Below, piece by piece: positions 30,912 to 40,100 of a DNA stretch of 64,000 nucleotides. The stretch is taken from positions 582,751-646,750 of the forward strand of contig NZ_KE386934.1 in NCBI RefSeq assembly GCF_000429645.1. The letters run 5' to 3'. Numbering within the stretch: the stretch's first letter is position 1; each line of letters begins with the position of its first letter. Made by a program: the position numbers and the translations under genes. This stretch comes from Niveispirillum irakense DSM 11586 (GTDB lineage Bacteria; Pseudomonadota; Alphaproteobacteria; Azospirillales; Azospirillaceae). The notes under the pieces were generated by a model. It had not been told where the DNA came from, did not search any database, and saw nothing but the letters and a program-made list of their open reading frames with translations.

Positions 30912-31733
30912 ATGACCAATTTTGAGGAACACCTTGCGATGGAACGCACCGGCGCGTTGGCGGGCCTCAATCCCATGTTTGGCGAGTGGCAGCATCATTT
31001 TCACTTTGCTCCGAAGCCCTATGGCAACGTTTCCGCTAAGCAGGGGGAATTTCGAGCAGCGATCCAGGCGGAACTGACCAACCAATGGTTATATTCGAGC
31101 AATGTTTCTCTTGAAATAATCCTGCATGTTGATGTCCAGACGACGTTGGAAACAGATGAAACTGCGGATCTGGACAATTATGCAAAAGCAATTCTTGATG
31201 CCATCAAGGGCCCTAATGGCATCATGATTGACGATACTCAGGTGCAATCGCTCTCAATTAGCTGGATTAACGGATATGGCAGGCCATCGTTTTCCATTTC
31301 GGCAAGGGGATCCCCAGACGATTTCGTGCTCAAGCCGCAAGAATTCTATGAGATGCCGGATCGGCTCTGGTATCCTCTCGGACGCGCTCTCTGGTCAGAT
31401 GGCAAAGCAGTGAATATTTCGGATCTCGAACACTACCTCCATCTTTCAGTCATTGAGCAGATAAGTTCGGCTCAAAACCGGGTTCGCGCGCAGTTGCGAA
31501 ATGCTGGCCATAATCGGCTTAAGGCGTACCAAATCGGTCGTCGCATCGCGACTTCTGCAAGAGGTTTCCATCGTAGCCGTATCGAGGGCAGCTTTCAGAT
31601 GCATTCACGTAGCGAATGGCAGAATGAACGAACAGTATGGGGGGAGCGTAACGCAGACGAACTCAAATTAATAATTAAAGAAATGCGCGAAATACATGAT
31701 TTGCAGATTGATTTTATTACATCGCAATCCTAA
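30912..31733 (+). CDS. RusA-like (Holliday-junction resolvase fold) protein with long C-terminal extension
   Basis: A 273-residue protein whose residues about 25-130 match the RusA fold: ADLDNYAKAILDAIKGPNG supplies D86-x-D88-N, K92 and D96, and IMIDDTQVQSLSISW supplies D107-D108 with Q110. These correspond to the catalytic acidic residues of RusA Holliday junction resolvases. RusA proteins are usually about 120 residues, so the C-terminal 140 residues, rich in helix and basic residues (HNRLKAYQIGRRIATSARGF), are an added domain I do not recognise. AGGA six bases before the ATG supports the start. It lies in the same AT-rich patch as the HEPN-like gene; a phage remnant or defence module is likely. 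Confidence 0.68.
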   Translation: MTNFEEHLAMERTGALAGLNPMFGEWQHHFHFAPKPYGNVSAKQGEFRAAIQAELTNQWLYSSNVSLEIILHVDVQTTLETDETADLDNYAKAILDAIKGPNGIMIDDTQVQSLSISWINGYGRPSFSISARGSPDDFVLKPQEFYEMPDRLWYPLGRALWSDGKAVNISDLEHYLHLSVIEQISSAQNRVRAQLRNAGHNRLKAYQIGRRIATSARGFHRSRIEGSFQMHSRSEWQNERTVWGERNADELKLIIKEMREIHDLQIDFITSQS

Positions 31734-31917
31734 GAAAAAATCGGAACTATTATTGGTGCGATAGAGATTTTACACGTATTACTCACCAAGGTGAGACACC
31801 TTCGTGTTAGGATTGATCTGGATAATGCCGGCTTCTGGGGGCAATCGTCTGCATTGTCAGTGTCCAGTATGGAGCGCTTTGCGGCCGACGCGACCTGTCA
31901 CCAAAGGACGGAAGAAG

Positions 31918-31949
31918 TGCCCCCGGATGGCCAAGACCGTCCGGGGGCA
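31918..31949 (-). terminator. Strong hairpin downstream of the secreted-protein gene
   Basis: TGCCCCCGGA (31918-31927) pairs with TCCGGGGGCA (31940-31949), ten bp with a 12-base loop. It sits just after the stop of the minus-strand gene, followed there by CTTCTTCC, a weak T tract. Probably a terminator; it also marks the right edge of the AT-rich patch. Confidence 0.6.
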
Positions 31950-31953
31950 AGCA

Positions 31954-32448
31954 TCATTGCTTGAGAGTGTCCCTGGTCGGTGCCGGGACCGGGGGCAAGG
32001 CCGCGCGGATGGCGGCGATATTCTTCTCCGCCTCCTCCCCTTGCGCGGTGGCCACCGTCCAGTTCATGCAGCGCGTGGCTTCCAGGTTGCCGTCCGGGTC
32101 CAGGGTCAGCAGCACGAAGGGCTTATCCTCCACCATATAGCCATGGGAGGCGCCCGCCGGGCTGTTGTAACTGCTGGGGGTGGTGAAGCGGATGATGCTG
32201 TTTTCAGCCTGATTGCCCTTCAGCTTCTCCCGCACCAGCGCCTTGAAATGGATCTTGCCATCCACATGCTTGCCGCCGCGCGGGTTGCCGGACTTGGCTT
32301 CCACCACCTCCACCACGCCGATGAAGGTGGATTGGCTGATCAGTTCCGCCGCTGGCAGCGCGGCGCAGCGCATGGCCTGTGCCGGGGCCACCCCCAGCAG
32401 GACCGGCAGCAGCAGACCGGGCAGGACAAATTTCGCGAAAGACCGCAT
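31954..32448 (-). CDS. Secreted hypothetical protein
   Basis: A 164-residue protein with a Sec signal peptide (MRSFAKFVLPGLLLPVLLGV, cleavage after AQA). The mature part starts MRCAALPAAELISQSTFIGV and is predicted beta-rich, with two Cys (RCAAL and ATRCMNW) that could form a disulphide. The pattern 'I...T.IG.V..V......GK.......V...LKG....IRF.TP' resembles small periplasmic proteins of unknown function with a TIMP/netrin-like OB fold, which is only a suggestion. The ATG at 32448 has GGAG six bases upstream, so I prefer it to 32472. No operon partners. Confidence 0.65.
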   Translation of the reverse strand: MRSFAKFVLPGLLLPVLLGVAPAQAMRCAALPAAELISQSTFIGVVEVVEAKSGNPRGGKHVDGKIHFKALVREKLKGNQAENSIIRFTTPSSYNSPAGASHGYMVEDKPFVLLTLDPDGNLEATRCMNWTVATAQGEEAEKNIAAIRAALPPVPAPTRDTLKQ

Positions 32449-32537
32449 CTCTTTCTCCATGGCGGGCATCATACCCTACGGATAATCAGCCTGGGCTGCG
32501 ATGATGGCGCCAGCATGACCGGGATGGCGACGGATGA

Positions 32538-33446
32538 TCAACCGCGCAAGCCCCCGACACCGTAGAGCCATTGCATCCCATAGGTAAAGCCGATGGGAAA
32601 AGTGGTTTCATGAATGGTGCCAGGGATCACCATATCCCGCACCTGCAGCCCCGGATAGGCCCGCGCCCGCAATCGCTTCGCCATGGCGGTCTGATCGGCG
32701 ACCATATCGGTTTCCTTGTTGTAGCGCGGATCGCCAGACCCTGCCTTCACGGTTTCAAACCCACCGGTCGCCAGGAAGATACGGGCCTTCATATCCTTGT
32801 TATGGCTGGCATAATCCGCCTCGATCTGCTGGAGCCCTTTGGGCGCATACCAGATGGATGGGCTGGTCAGCAGATAGCTGGAAAAATGGCCCGGCATGGC
32901 CAGCGCAATCCACAGGCCCAGCAGCCCGCCATAGGATTGGCCGACAAAGGTCCGCTGCGCCGGGTCGGTGCGGTAGGTAGCATCCACCAGGGTAAAGACC
33001 TGGCTGGTGATGAATTCGGCAAAGGCCTTGCCGCCCCCGTTGGGGCCGGGCATGGCACTGTTGACCCAGGGTGTCAGGTCACGACGGCGGGCGGCCATGC
33101 CATCCTCGCCCACCGCATTGGGCAGACCGACCAGGATGACATGGTCCATCTTGCCGGCATTATGGGTCAGACGGGTGACACCGGACGCCACCTGAAACGT
33201 GTAGTCCCCATCCGTCAGATAGACCACGGGATAGCGGCGCCCCTTATTGGCCGGATCGTGATAGCCGGGTGGTGTCTTGACATAGAGGTTATAGGTGCTG
33301 CCGTTGCTGGCAGCTTTCAGCGTATGCAGGCTTGTCCGCTCCATGGGCACTGGAGCCGCTATTTCCTGTGCCCTGGCGGGGGAAACAATCCTTGCCAGAC
33401 TGGCAGCGCCCAGCGCTGCAACAAAAATACGCCGATCCACAATCAC
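32538..33446 (-). CDS. Exported alpha/beta-hydrolase (enterochelin-esterase-like)
   Basis: A 302-residue serine hydrolase of the D-type esterase group (COG2819). The N-terminus DRRIFVAALGAASLARIV followed by SPARAQE looks like a Tat or Sec signal peptide with cleavage at ARA. The body has YPVVYLTDGDYTFQVASG, the nucleophile elbow TFVGQSYGGLLGLWIAL (GQSYGG) and the late catalytic His in VIPGTIHETTFPIG. Likely substrates are siderophore or acyl esters, but no iron genes adjoin it. It is transcribed divergently from nagA. Confidence 0.82.
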   Translation of the reverse strand: MIVDRRIFVAALGAASLARIVSPARAQEIAAPVPMERTSLHTLKAASNGSTYNLYVKTPPGYHDPANKGRRYPVVYLTDGDYTFQVASGVTRLTHNAGKMDHVILVGLPNAVGEDGMAARRRDLTPWVNSAMPGPNGGGKAFAEFITSQVFTLVDATYRTDPAQRTFVGQSYGGLLGLWIALAMPGHFSSYLLTSPSIWYAPKGLQQIEADYASHNKDMKARIFLATGGFETVKAGSGDPRYNKETDMVADQTAMAKRLRARAYPGLQVRDMVIPGTIHETTFPIGFTYGMQWLYGVGGLRG

Positions 33447-33676
33447 CCCCGCCCTGTCATGCGCACGGGAGCTATAGGCAGGGCGTGAGGCCGGGTAAAG
33501 GCGTGATTGCGGCGCGCAAAGGGCAGACAGTGTCGGGGAGTGGTATGGCGACCCGTCAATCTGATATTGTCGCGCGCCTTCAGCAGGATGGGGACCGGAT
33601 ACATGGCGGCGGAACGGCTTTTCCCAGGGGTGGCGGGTATCGTGCCAAGCACCAGATGGCTGCTGTCGGGCGAGGC

Positions 33677-34849
33677 ATGATGGATGATTGTCTGCTGACG
33701 GGTGCCCGCGTTTTCACCGGTACGGAAATCGTGGAAACCGACATCGCCGTGAAGGACGGAATGATCGCCGCGCTGCTGCCACCCGGCAGTATGGCGCCAT
33801 CCGGCCTGAAGACCCGGCACCTGGGTGCCGACATGCTGGTGGCACCCGGCTTTATCGATATACAGGTCAATGGCGGCGGCGGCGTATTGTTCAATGAAAT
33901 GCCGACCGTGGAAGCCGCCCTTACCATTGCCGCCGCCCATCGCCGCTTCGGCACCACCAGCCTGCTGCCCACCTTCATTACCGGTCCCCGGTCAGCCATG
34001 CAGGCTGCTGCCCTGGCCGCGATCGAAGCGACCCGCCACCCCCGGTCAGGCGTGATTGGCGTGCATCTGGAAGGCCCCTACCTGTCGACGGAAAAGCGCG
34101 GCGTGCATGAAGCCCGTTTCATCCGGCCGCTCGACAAGGCGGATATGGATTTCCTGACCGCCCTGCCGGGGCAATTCCAGCCGGACAACCGGGTTTTGCT
34201 GTCTGTGGCCCCGGAACGGGTTGACCTGACCGATATCACAGCGCTGACAAAAGCCGGGCTGATCCTGTCCGGCGCCCATTCCGTCGCCAGTTACGAACGC
34301 ACCCTGGCCGCACTGGATGCGGGCCTGCGCGGTTTCACCCATCTTTACAATGCCATGCCGGCACCAATGGGACGAGAACCGGGCATTGTCGGTGCTGCCC
34401 TGCTTGATCCCACCTCCTGGTGCGGGATCATTGTGGACGGCATCCATGTCCATCCCGCCATGATGCGGTTGGCCCTGGCCGCCAAGCCCCAGGGCAAGAT
34501 GATGCTGGTGACGGATGCCATGTCGCCCACGGGCACAGATGTCACCAGCTTTCCCCTCTACGGCCAAACGATCCATCGTCGCGACGGACGGCTGGTGACC
34601 GATGACGGCACGCTGGCCGGCGCCGATATCGATATGGCCCAGGCAGTGCGCAATGCCACCTCCCTTCTGGGACTGGAGACGGAGGAGGCGTTGCGTATGG
34701 CCTCCCTCTATCCCGCCCAGTTCCTGGGGCTGGATGACAGGCTGGGCCTTATTGCACCGCAGTATCGCGCAGACATGGTGCTGCTGGATGAACGGATGCG
34801 TGTGAACGGTACCTGGGTTGCAGGACAGTGGCAGGCGGCGGATAGGTGA
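33677..34849 (+). CDS. nagA: N-acetylglucosamine-6-phosphate deacetylase
   Basis: A 390-residue amidohydrolase removing acetate from GlcNAc-6-phosphate during amino-sugar or peptidoglycan recycling. Motifs: VAPGFIDIQVNGGGGVLFNE, IGVHLEGPYLSTEKRGVH (metal-binding His/Glu), GAHSVAS, FTHLYNAMPAPMGREPG, IIVDGIHVHP and MLVTDAMSPTGTD with the catalytic Asp. The first metal-site motif is HxN-like rather than HxH, as in single-metal NagA enzymes. The start is 33677 or 33680 (tandem ATGs after GAGG); an in-frame extension to 33545 has no family character. No nagB or transporter is nearby. Confidence 0.93.
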   Translation: MMDDCLLTGARVFTGTEIVETDIAVKDGMIAALLPPGSMAPSGLKTRHLGADMLVAPGFIDIQVNGGGGVLFNEMPTVEAALTIAAAHRRFGTTSLLPTFITGPRSAMQAAALAAIEATRHPRSGVIGVHLEGPYLSTEKRGVHEARFIRPLDKADMDFLTALPGQFQPDNRVLLSVAPERVDLTDITALTKAGLILSGAHSVASYERTLAALDAGLRGFTHLYNAMPAPMGREPGIVGAALLDPTSWCGIIVDGIHVHPAMMRLALAAKPQGKMMLVTDAMSPTGTDVTSFPLYGQTIHRRDGRLVTDDGTLAGADIDMAQAVRNATSLLGLETEEALRMASLYPAQFLGLDDRLGLIAPQYRADMVLLDERMRVNGTWVAGQWQAADR

Positions 34850-35060
34850 CCTGGCAAACCGACCCTGAATGATCTTTTATGTTTCTGATAAATAACGATT
34901 TTTTAAATAATTATAAAAAGAGATTAAAAATAATATAAAATTATAGCTAATGTTCAACTATACAAAAGCTATATATTCACTGGTTGCATTGTTTGACAAA
35001 GAGACACGTCGCTCACTATGTTGCGCCCCAACATTTTCCTTCCATTTCAGGTTTGCAAAA
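34850..35060 (+). promoter_or_regulatory. Very AT-rich upstream region of the SpoIIAA-like gene
   Basis: About 200 bases with long A/T runs (for example 34895-34945), extreme for this genome. An inverted repeat TATAGCT (34942-34948) / AGCTATA (34967-34973) lies inside, and TTGACA-like TTTGACAAAG occurs near 34992. Probably a promoter/UP-element or a nucleoid-protein binding region. No gene. Confidence 0.45.
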
Positions 35061-35489
35061 ATGTTCTCGGTTGGGCGCAGGGATGGCTTTGTCACCTTAG
35101 CGAAGCACGGAAATATCCTGACCCTGCGCATCCATATGGATGCGCGGACGGAAGATGCGGCCATCGCGCTTGAGCTGGCCGGCGATATGGGATTGATGCA
35201 CCCGAACAATCAGGTATTGATCGATCTGACCACCTATATCGGCACCGTGGACTGGACGATTGTGCGCGATCTTCGCCGCTTCGCGCCCTGGGTTGATCAA
35301 GGCTGTACCGCCTGCGCCTATCTGCTGCACAACACACAGTTGAGCTGGCTGGTGCAGATCGTCACCGCCTTTTACCCGCGTGTCCGCCACCGCATCTTCC
35401 GGGATGAGGCGGCCGCCTTGTCCTGGCTGCACGAATTCGCCGCAAAGACACAGCCGGGCAGCAATATCGGTACTGGCGATGCCGCGTGA
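35061..35489 (+). CDS. SpoIIAA/STAS-like protein
   Basis: A 142-residue protein (MFSVGRRDGFVTLAKHGNIL ...) with the alternating strand/helix pattern of the STAS-like SpoIIAA family: LTLRIHMDARTEDAAIALEL, NQVLIDLTTYIGTVDWTIV and YLLHNTQLSWLVQIVTAFYP, ending with FRDEAAALSWLHEFA. These domains often act in membrane association or stress signalling; no kinase or sigma-factor partner is adjacent. The ATG at 35061 follows an AT-rich 5' region; the frame continues upstream to 34950 but without family-like sequence. hisS follows after 49 bases. Confidence 0.7.
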   Translation: MFSVGRRDGFVTLAKHGNILTLRIHMDARTEDAAIALELAGDMGLMHPNNQVLIDLTTYIGTVDWTIVRDLRRFAPWVDQGCTACAYLLHNTQLSWLVQIVTAFYPRVRHRIFRDEAAALSWLHEFAAKTQPGSNIGTGDAA

Positions 35490-35538
35490 CTGCGGCTAAA
35501 ACCGCCGGACACCTGCCTATCCCGCTGGAAATTGTCCG

Positions 35539-36894
35539 ATGGCCCTGATCTCCCCCCGCACCCCACCCGGCACGATGGAATTGCTGCCGCGCCGGCAGAT
35601 CACCTTCCAGCGCATGCTGGATACGATCCGCCGCACCTATGAGCGGTTCGGCTTCCTGCCGCTGGAAACCCCGGTTTTCGAGGTGGCGGACGTGCTGTTG
35701 TCCAAATCCGGCGGGGAGACGGAAAAGCAGGTCTATTTCGTGCAGTCCACCGGCGGCATTGAACAGGGGCACAAGCCCGATCTGGCGCTCCGCTTCGACC
35801 TGACGGTGCCCACCGCCCGCTATGTCGCCCAGCATGAGCGTGATCTGGCCTTCCCCTTCCGCCGCTATCAGATGCAACGGGTCTATCGCGGGGAACGGGC
35901 GCAGAAGGGCCGGTACCGCGAATTTTACCAGTGCGATATCGACGTGATCGGCAAGGACAGCCTGTCGGTCGTCTATGACGCTGAAATGCCGGCCGTGATC
36001 TATGCCGTGTTCACGGAACTGGCGGTCGGCCCGTTCCAGATCAATTTCAACAACCGCAAGATCCTGCTGGGGATGTTCGAGGCGCTGGGCATCAGTGACC
36101 CCGGCATCCGCACCCTGGTGCTGCGCCAGGTGGACAAGCTGGACAAGCTGTCGCGCGAAGATGTGCTGGCCCTGCTGATGGGTGACGGCATCGCGCTCTC
36201 CGCCGAACAGTCGGCGACCGTGCTGGATATGATCGGCTTCAGCGGCAATGCCGCCGACACGCTGGCCCATCTGGACCGGCTGGGGCTGGACAGCGCCACT
36301 TTCCAGGAAGGCTTGTCGGAACTGCGGCAGGTCACGTCCGCCCTGGCCGGGCTGGGCGTGCCGGAGACCCACTGGCGCATCAATCTCGCCATCGCGCGCG
36401 GCCTGGATTACTACACCGGCACCGTGTACGAGACCTTCCTGACCGATCATCCGGGCCTGGGTTCCGTCTGCTCCGGCGGGCGGTATGAGAATCTGGCCGG
36501 GCTTTACACCAAGTCCAAGCTGCCGGGTGTCGGCATCTCCATCGGCATGACCCGCCTGTTCTATGCGCTGGAACAGGCCGGCATCGTCCAGGACGGCCCC
36601 TCCACCGTCCAGGCGCTGGTGACGCAGTTTGATGCCGCCCTGCTGCCGGATTATCTGGCCATCGGTGCGGAACTGCGCGCCGCCGGCATCAATACGGAAA
36701 TCCAGTTGGAAGCGGCCAAGCCCAAGAAGCAGTTCGCCTATGCCGACAAGAACGGCATCCGCTTCGCCATCATCATGGGCGAGGATGAGAAGGCGAAGGG
36801 CGAGGTCACGGTGAAGGACATGATCTCCGGCGACCAAACCAGTGTAGCCCGCGCCAATCTGGCGACATGGCTGACACAGGCACTGGCTGCCTAG
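35539..36894 (+). CDS. hisS: Histidine--tRNA ligase
   Basis: A 451-residue class II synthetase charging tRNA-His. Visible blocks: [53 protein letters not shown], motif 2 [16 protein letters not shown], the histidine-binding [13 protein letters not shown], motif 3 [17 protein letters not shown], and a C-terminal anticodon-binding domain ending near [19 protein letters not shown]. Full length. The start [11 protein letters not shown] has GGAAA upstream. Confidence 0.96.
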   Translation: MALISPRTPPGTMELLPRRQITFQRMLDTIRRTYERFGFLPLETPVFEVADVLLSKSGGETEKQVYFVQSTGGIEQGHKPDLALRFDLTVPTARYVAQHERDLAFPFRRYQMQRVYRGERAQKGRYREFYQCDIDVIGKDSLSVVYDAEMPAVIYAVFTELAVGPFQINFNNRKILLGMFEALGISDPGIRTLVLRQVDKLDKLSREDVLALLMGDGIALSAEQSATVLDMIGFSGNAADTLAHLDRLGLDSATFQEGLSELRQVTSALAGLGVPETHWRINLAIARGLDYYTGTVYETFLTDHPGLGSVCSGGRYENLAGLYTKSKLPGVGISIGMTRLFYALEQAGIVQDGPSTVQALVTQFDAALLPDYLAIGAELRAAGINTEIQLEAAKPKKQFAYADKNGIRFAIIMGEDEKAKGEVTVKDMISGDQTSVARANLATWLTQALAA

Positions 36895-36932
36895 AGTTTT
36901 TCATTTTTAAATAGAATTAGATAACCCTCACT

Positions 36933-37018
36933 ACCGTCACCCATGCTGCGGCCGGGGTCCAGGATTACAAGCCCTTTGCTCTACGAAACTGGACCCCGGC
37001 CTTCGCCGGGGTGACGGT
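36933..37018. repeat. REP-type inverted repeat, copy B (CCCCGGCGAAGG type)
   Basis: Arms at 36933-36962 and 36989-37018 are complementary over 30 bases except for a seven-base block (ATGCTGC where the other arm predicts CGGCGAA). The spacer is 26 bases. It lies between the convergent hisS and kinase-subunit-like genes. Confidence 0.82.
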
Positions 37019-37060
37019 TTAGGTTGATCCAACCCAAACCTGACAGCCTGCCAAAGCGAA

Positions 37061-37109
37061 GGTTGAAAGGCGGCGGCAGGCAAAGGCACCGCCACCCTTC
37101 AACCCTTTT
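37061..37109 (+). terminator. Hairpin with T-rich tail after hisS
   Basis: GGTTGAAAGG (37061-37070) pairs with CCTTCAACC (37096-37104), and inner GGCGG/CCGCC segments also pair, followed by CTTTTC. It is a possible terminator for rightward transcripts, or stem-loop material before the end of the opposing gene. Confidence 0.45.
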
Positions 37110-37116
37110 CTACGCT

Positions 37117-40100
37117 TCACGCCGCACTGGCCACGGGCGCCACGATACCGGCCAGTGTCAATGCCGCCATGGCCAGATGTTCGGCTGCGACCACAGGTGA
37201 CAGGTTGTAGAACGCCTTCCAGGCCGCAGCGCCGTAAGCGTCCTCCTGCCGGTTATGCAGCAGGCGCCAATGGCGGGCCACGGCTTCCGCGATCACCTTG
37301 TCGGTGGAAAGCAGGCCGGGCAGATGCACCTCCCCATGCACGGTCAGCACCTCCGACACGGCCCACAGGGCTTCCACCGTCAATTGCCGGTATTCGGGAT
37401 TGGCGATACGGTCCAGCCGGCCTTCCACTTCCCGCGCGAAATCGCGTTCCGCCGGTGTGCTGTCGGCCCGCAGCAGGGCGCTGGCCAGACGGCTATGGGC
37501 TTGATTGGCGTCGGCAATCGCCAGTTCGTCGCAATGGCGCAGCACGGCCCAGACGCGCATGAAAAATTCTTCCGGCACCGGCAGCAGCGTGCCGGTGACA
37601 TCGCGCCAGCCCCACCAGTCCCCGCCGGACAGGGCATGGGCGGCCCAATGGTCGCTTTCCAGGGCAAATTCCGGCCGGTCCATGGCGCAGGACCGGGCCA
37701 GCACCGGCAGGCAGAAATCCCCCACCATGCCGGGGCAGCGGGAAATCAACCGCCGCAGCCGGGTCAGGATAGCGTGCGGCCCCTCCCCCTTCAGGATTTC
37801 CAGCGCCTGGGCATCGGACAGGCCGCGCTGACGGCCCAATGAACGGCACAGCAGCCCCAGCAGGTCACCGGGCCGGGCGGACAGGGTATAGCGGAACAGT
37901 TCCGGGCTGGCCTTGATCAGCGTGCCGCTGAACAGCAGCATCTCCTCCCGCAGCATGCAGGTGGCGCCATCGCCGCCCAGCGCGCCCAGCCGGCTGATGA
38001 TGGTCGCATTATCCACCGGGCGATCGACCAGGGAACCATGATCATGCCAGCCGCCCAGCACCACATGCTTCTGGCGGACGACAATCTCCTTCACCGCATC
38101 CTGCAACCGCTCATCATGGCGATCGAGCAGGAAGGCCAGGGGACGCACAATATCCCAGCGGCCGGCACGACCGGCAGCACGATAGAGCGCCTCCCCATAA
38201 TGGCGCAGCGGCGGGCCACCCGGATCGGGATGGAAATCTGCCCCCTGCCGATGCCAGAGCAACGACAGGATCGCCAGATGGCGCTGGGCATTCATCTCCC
38301 CATGCAGGGCATGGCTGAGATAGGGGGTATCCGCCTCCTCCAGCCAGCGGCGATCTTCCGCCGTCAGCGGGGTATCAGAAAAATTCCAGGGCGCTTCCGC
38401 CGGGCCGGGACGTACCGGACGCGCCGTGACCGGGCAGCTGGGCGCTGTCTGGTCCAGGGACACGATCCGAGCGGAAGCGTAACTATCCGCCAGATCGCCC
38501 CCCCGTACATGCAGGTCCGGCACGTTGCCATTGGCAAGATCGGCCAGCGTGCGGGCCAGATCGGGGAAATTGGCATCCTCAGCCATGGCGCGGCTGACGG
38601 GGAACACCATCAAGGGCGGCTTGGTGAAGGTCCAGGTCCGGTTGATATAGGCCACTTCCGACAAGAGCCGCTCCACCAGGAAGCGGGTATCGAAGGTGAA
38701 ATAGAAACCGTCCTGTTCATCCACAAAGGTCGGCACGATCACGGTGGGCTGGCCCGCGAAGCGATAGCCGCAGGCCGTGATCAGTGTGCCCAGCCGGCGC
38801 GGCGGCCGCCCGGTCAGGCCCAGCGCCGGCGAACGCCCCAGTTCTGCCAACGCGCCTACCAGCACATCGGCATGGCAGATATGGATAGCGGCCCCGGCCT
38901 GATCCAGCGTCTGGCACCACAGCCCATGGTCACGCAGATGGCCGCGCACCGTCGCATCTTCCGCCAGTACCACCAGCCGCAAGGGCACGGGGGGCTTGGG
39001 CGCCAGCTTGGCCCGGCGGTTCAGCGGGTCAATATCGCTGGGCGACAGATAGCCTTCATCCAGCAGCAAGCCCATGATGAACAGGCTCTGCGCCCACAAA
39101 AGGGGCACATTGTCATTGGGTACACGGGCCTGGCTGCCGGGGGCGGCACGCTCCGCCTCCACCGCCTCTTCCGGCACGATGAACAGTTCCGGCAGCAGCG
39201 CCTCGCCATCGCGCAGGACCAGCAGGTCTTCCAGCTTCTCCCGATAGTCGGCCGCCCCTTTGGCGTCACCGGTCAACAGGGCCGTGACATAGACATAGGT
39301 GAAGAAAAGCGGCCATTCGCTCTCAATGCCGCGGAACCGCTCCAACTCCCCCGTCTCGTAATGCAGGCGGGCATGGTCTTCCAGCACGGTCTGGTGGCCA
39401 TCGGCCAGGAAGCGCTTGCAGCCATAGGGGCCACCCAGCTTGCCCAGCACCTCTGCCCGGGTCCGCTCCACCAGATCGGGCGCATCCACGGCGAAAGCCG
39501 GCCAGCCGATGACGGACAGCAGCGCAGCATCCACCTCCTTGGAGCCGCTTTCCCGCGGCAACAGCGCTTCCAGCGTCGCCCGCGCACGGGCGATTTCGTC
39601 CGGCACGGCATGGATCACCGCCACGCGGCCGCCATCCTCCCCGAACAGGTCCAGGCCCTGCATTGCCTCCAGCGCGGCCTTGGCCATGCCGATGGAACTG
39701 GCGTTCAGTTCCACCGCCCCGTCATTGATCTTGCGCCCCCGCTCCCAGATGCCGAAATCGGCGATGCGGTAGGCCGGGCCAATATAATGCACAAGGTTCT
39801 GGACGAAGGCGACTTCGTCCATCGTGTAGATCAAGGACATGCCGGAGCGCGTCATCTGCGCCAGCATCAAGAGGAACAGGGACGTGGCGTCGATCTGCAG
39901 ATGGCCCCAGCCATCATCAGCGGCCACCGCCTCCCCCGTCGCGGCGGAATAGATCGCGTGCAGACTGTCCAGCGGCGCCTGGGTGCGCTTGAACCGTTCC
40001 ACCTTCGCCGACTGGCGCATCATGGCCTGCAACAGGCCGCGCATCGTCTTGATGATGGATTGTTCCAGCAACCGGGCGCGGGCCGCGCTGTCACCTCGGC

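Noticed and set aside
33545..33676. N-terminal extension of nagA to an upstream ATG
   Set aside because: The extra 44 residues (MATRQSDIVARLQQDGDR...) have no counterpart in the deacetylase family, and a GAGG site lies just before 33677.
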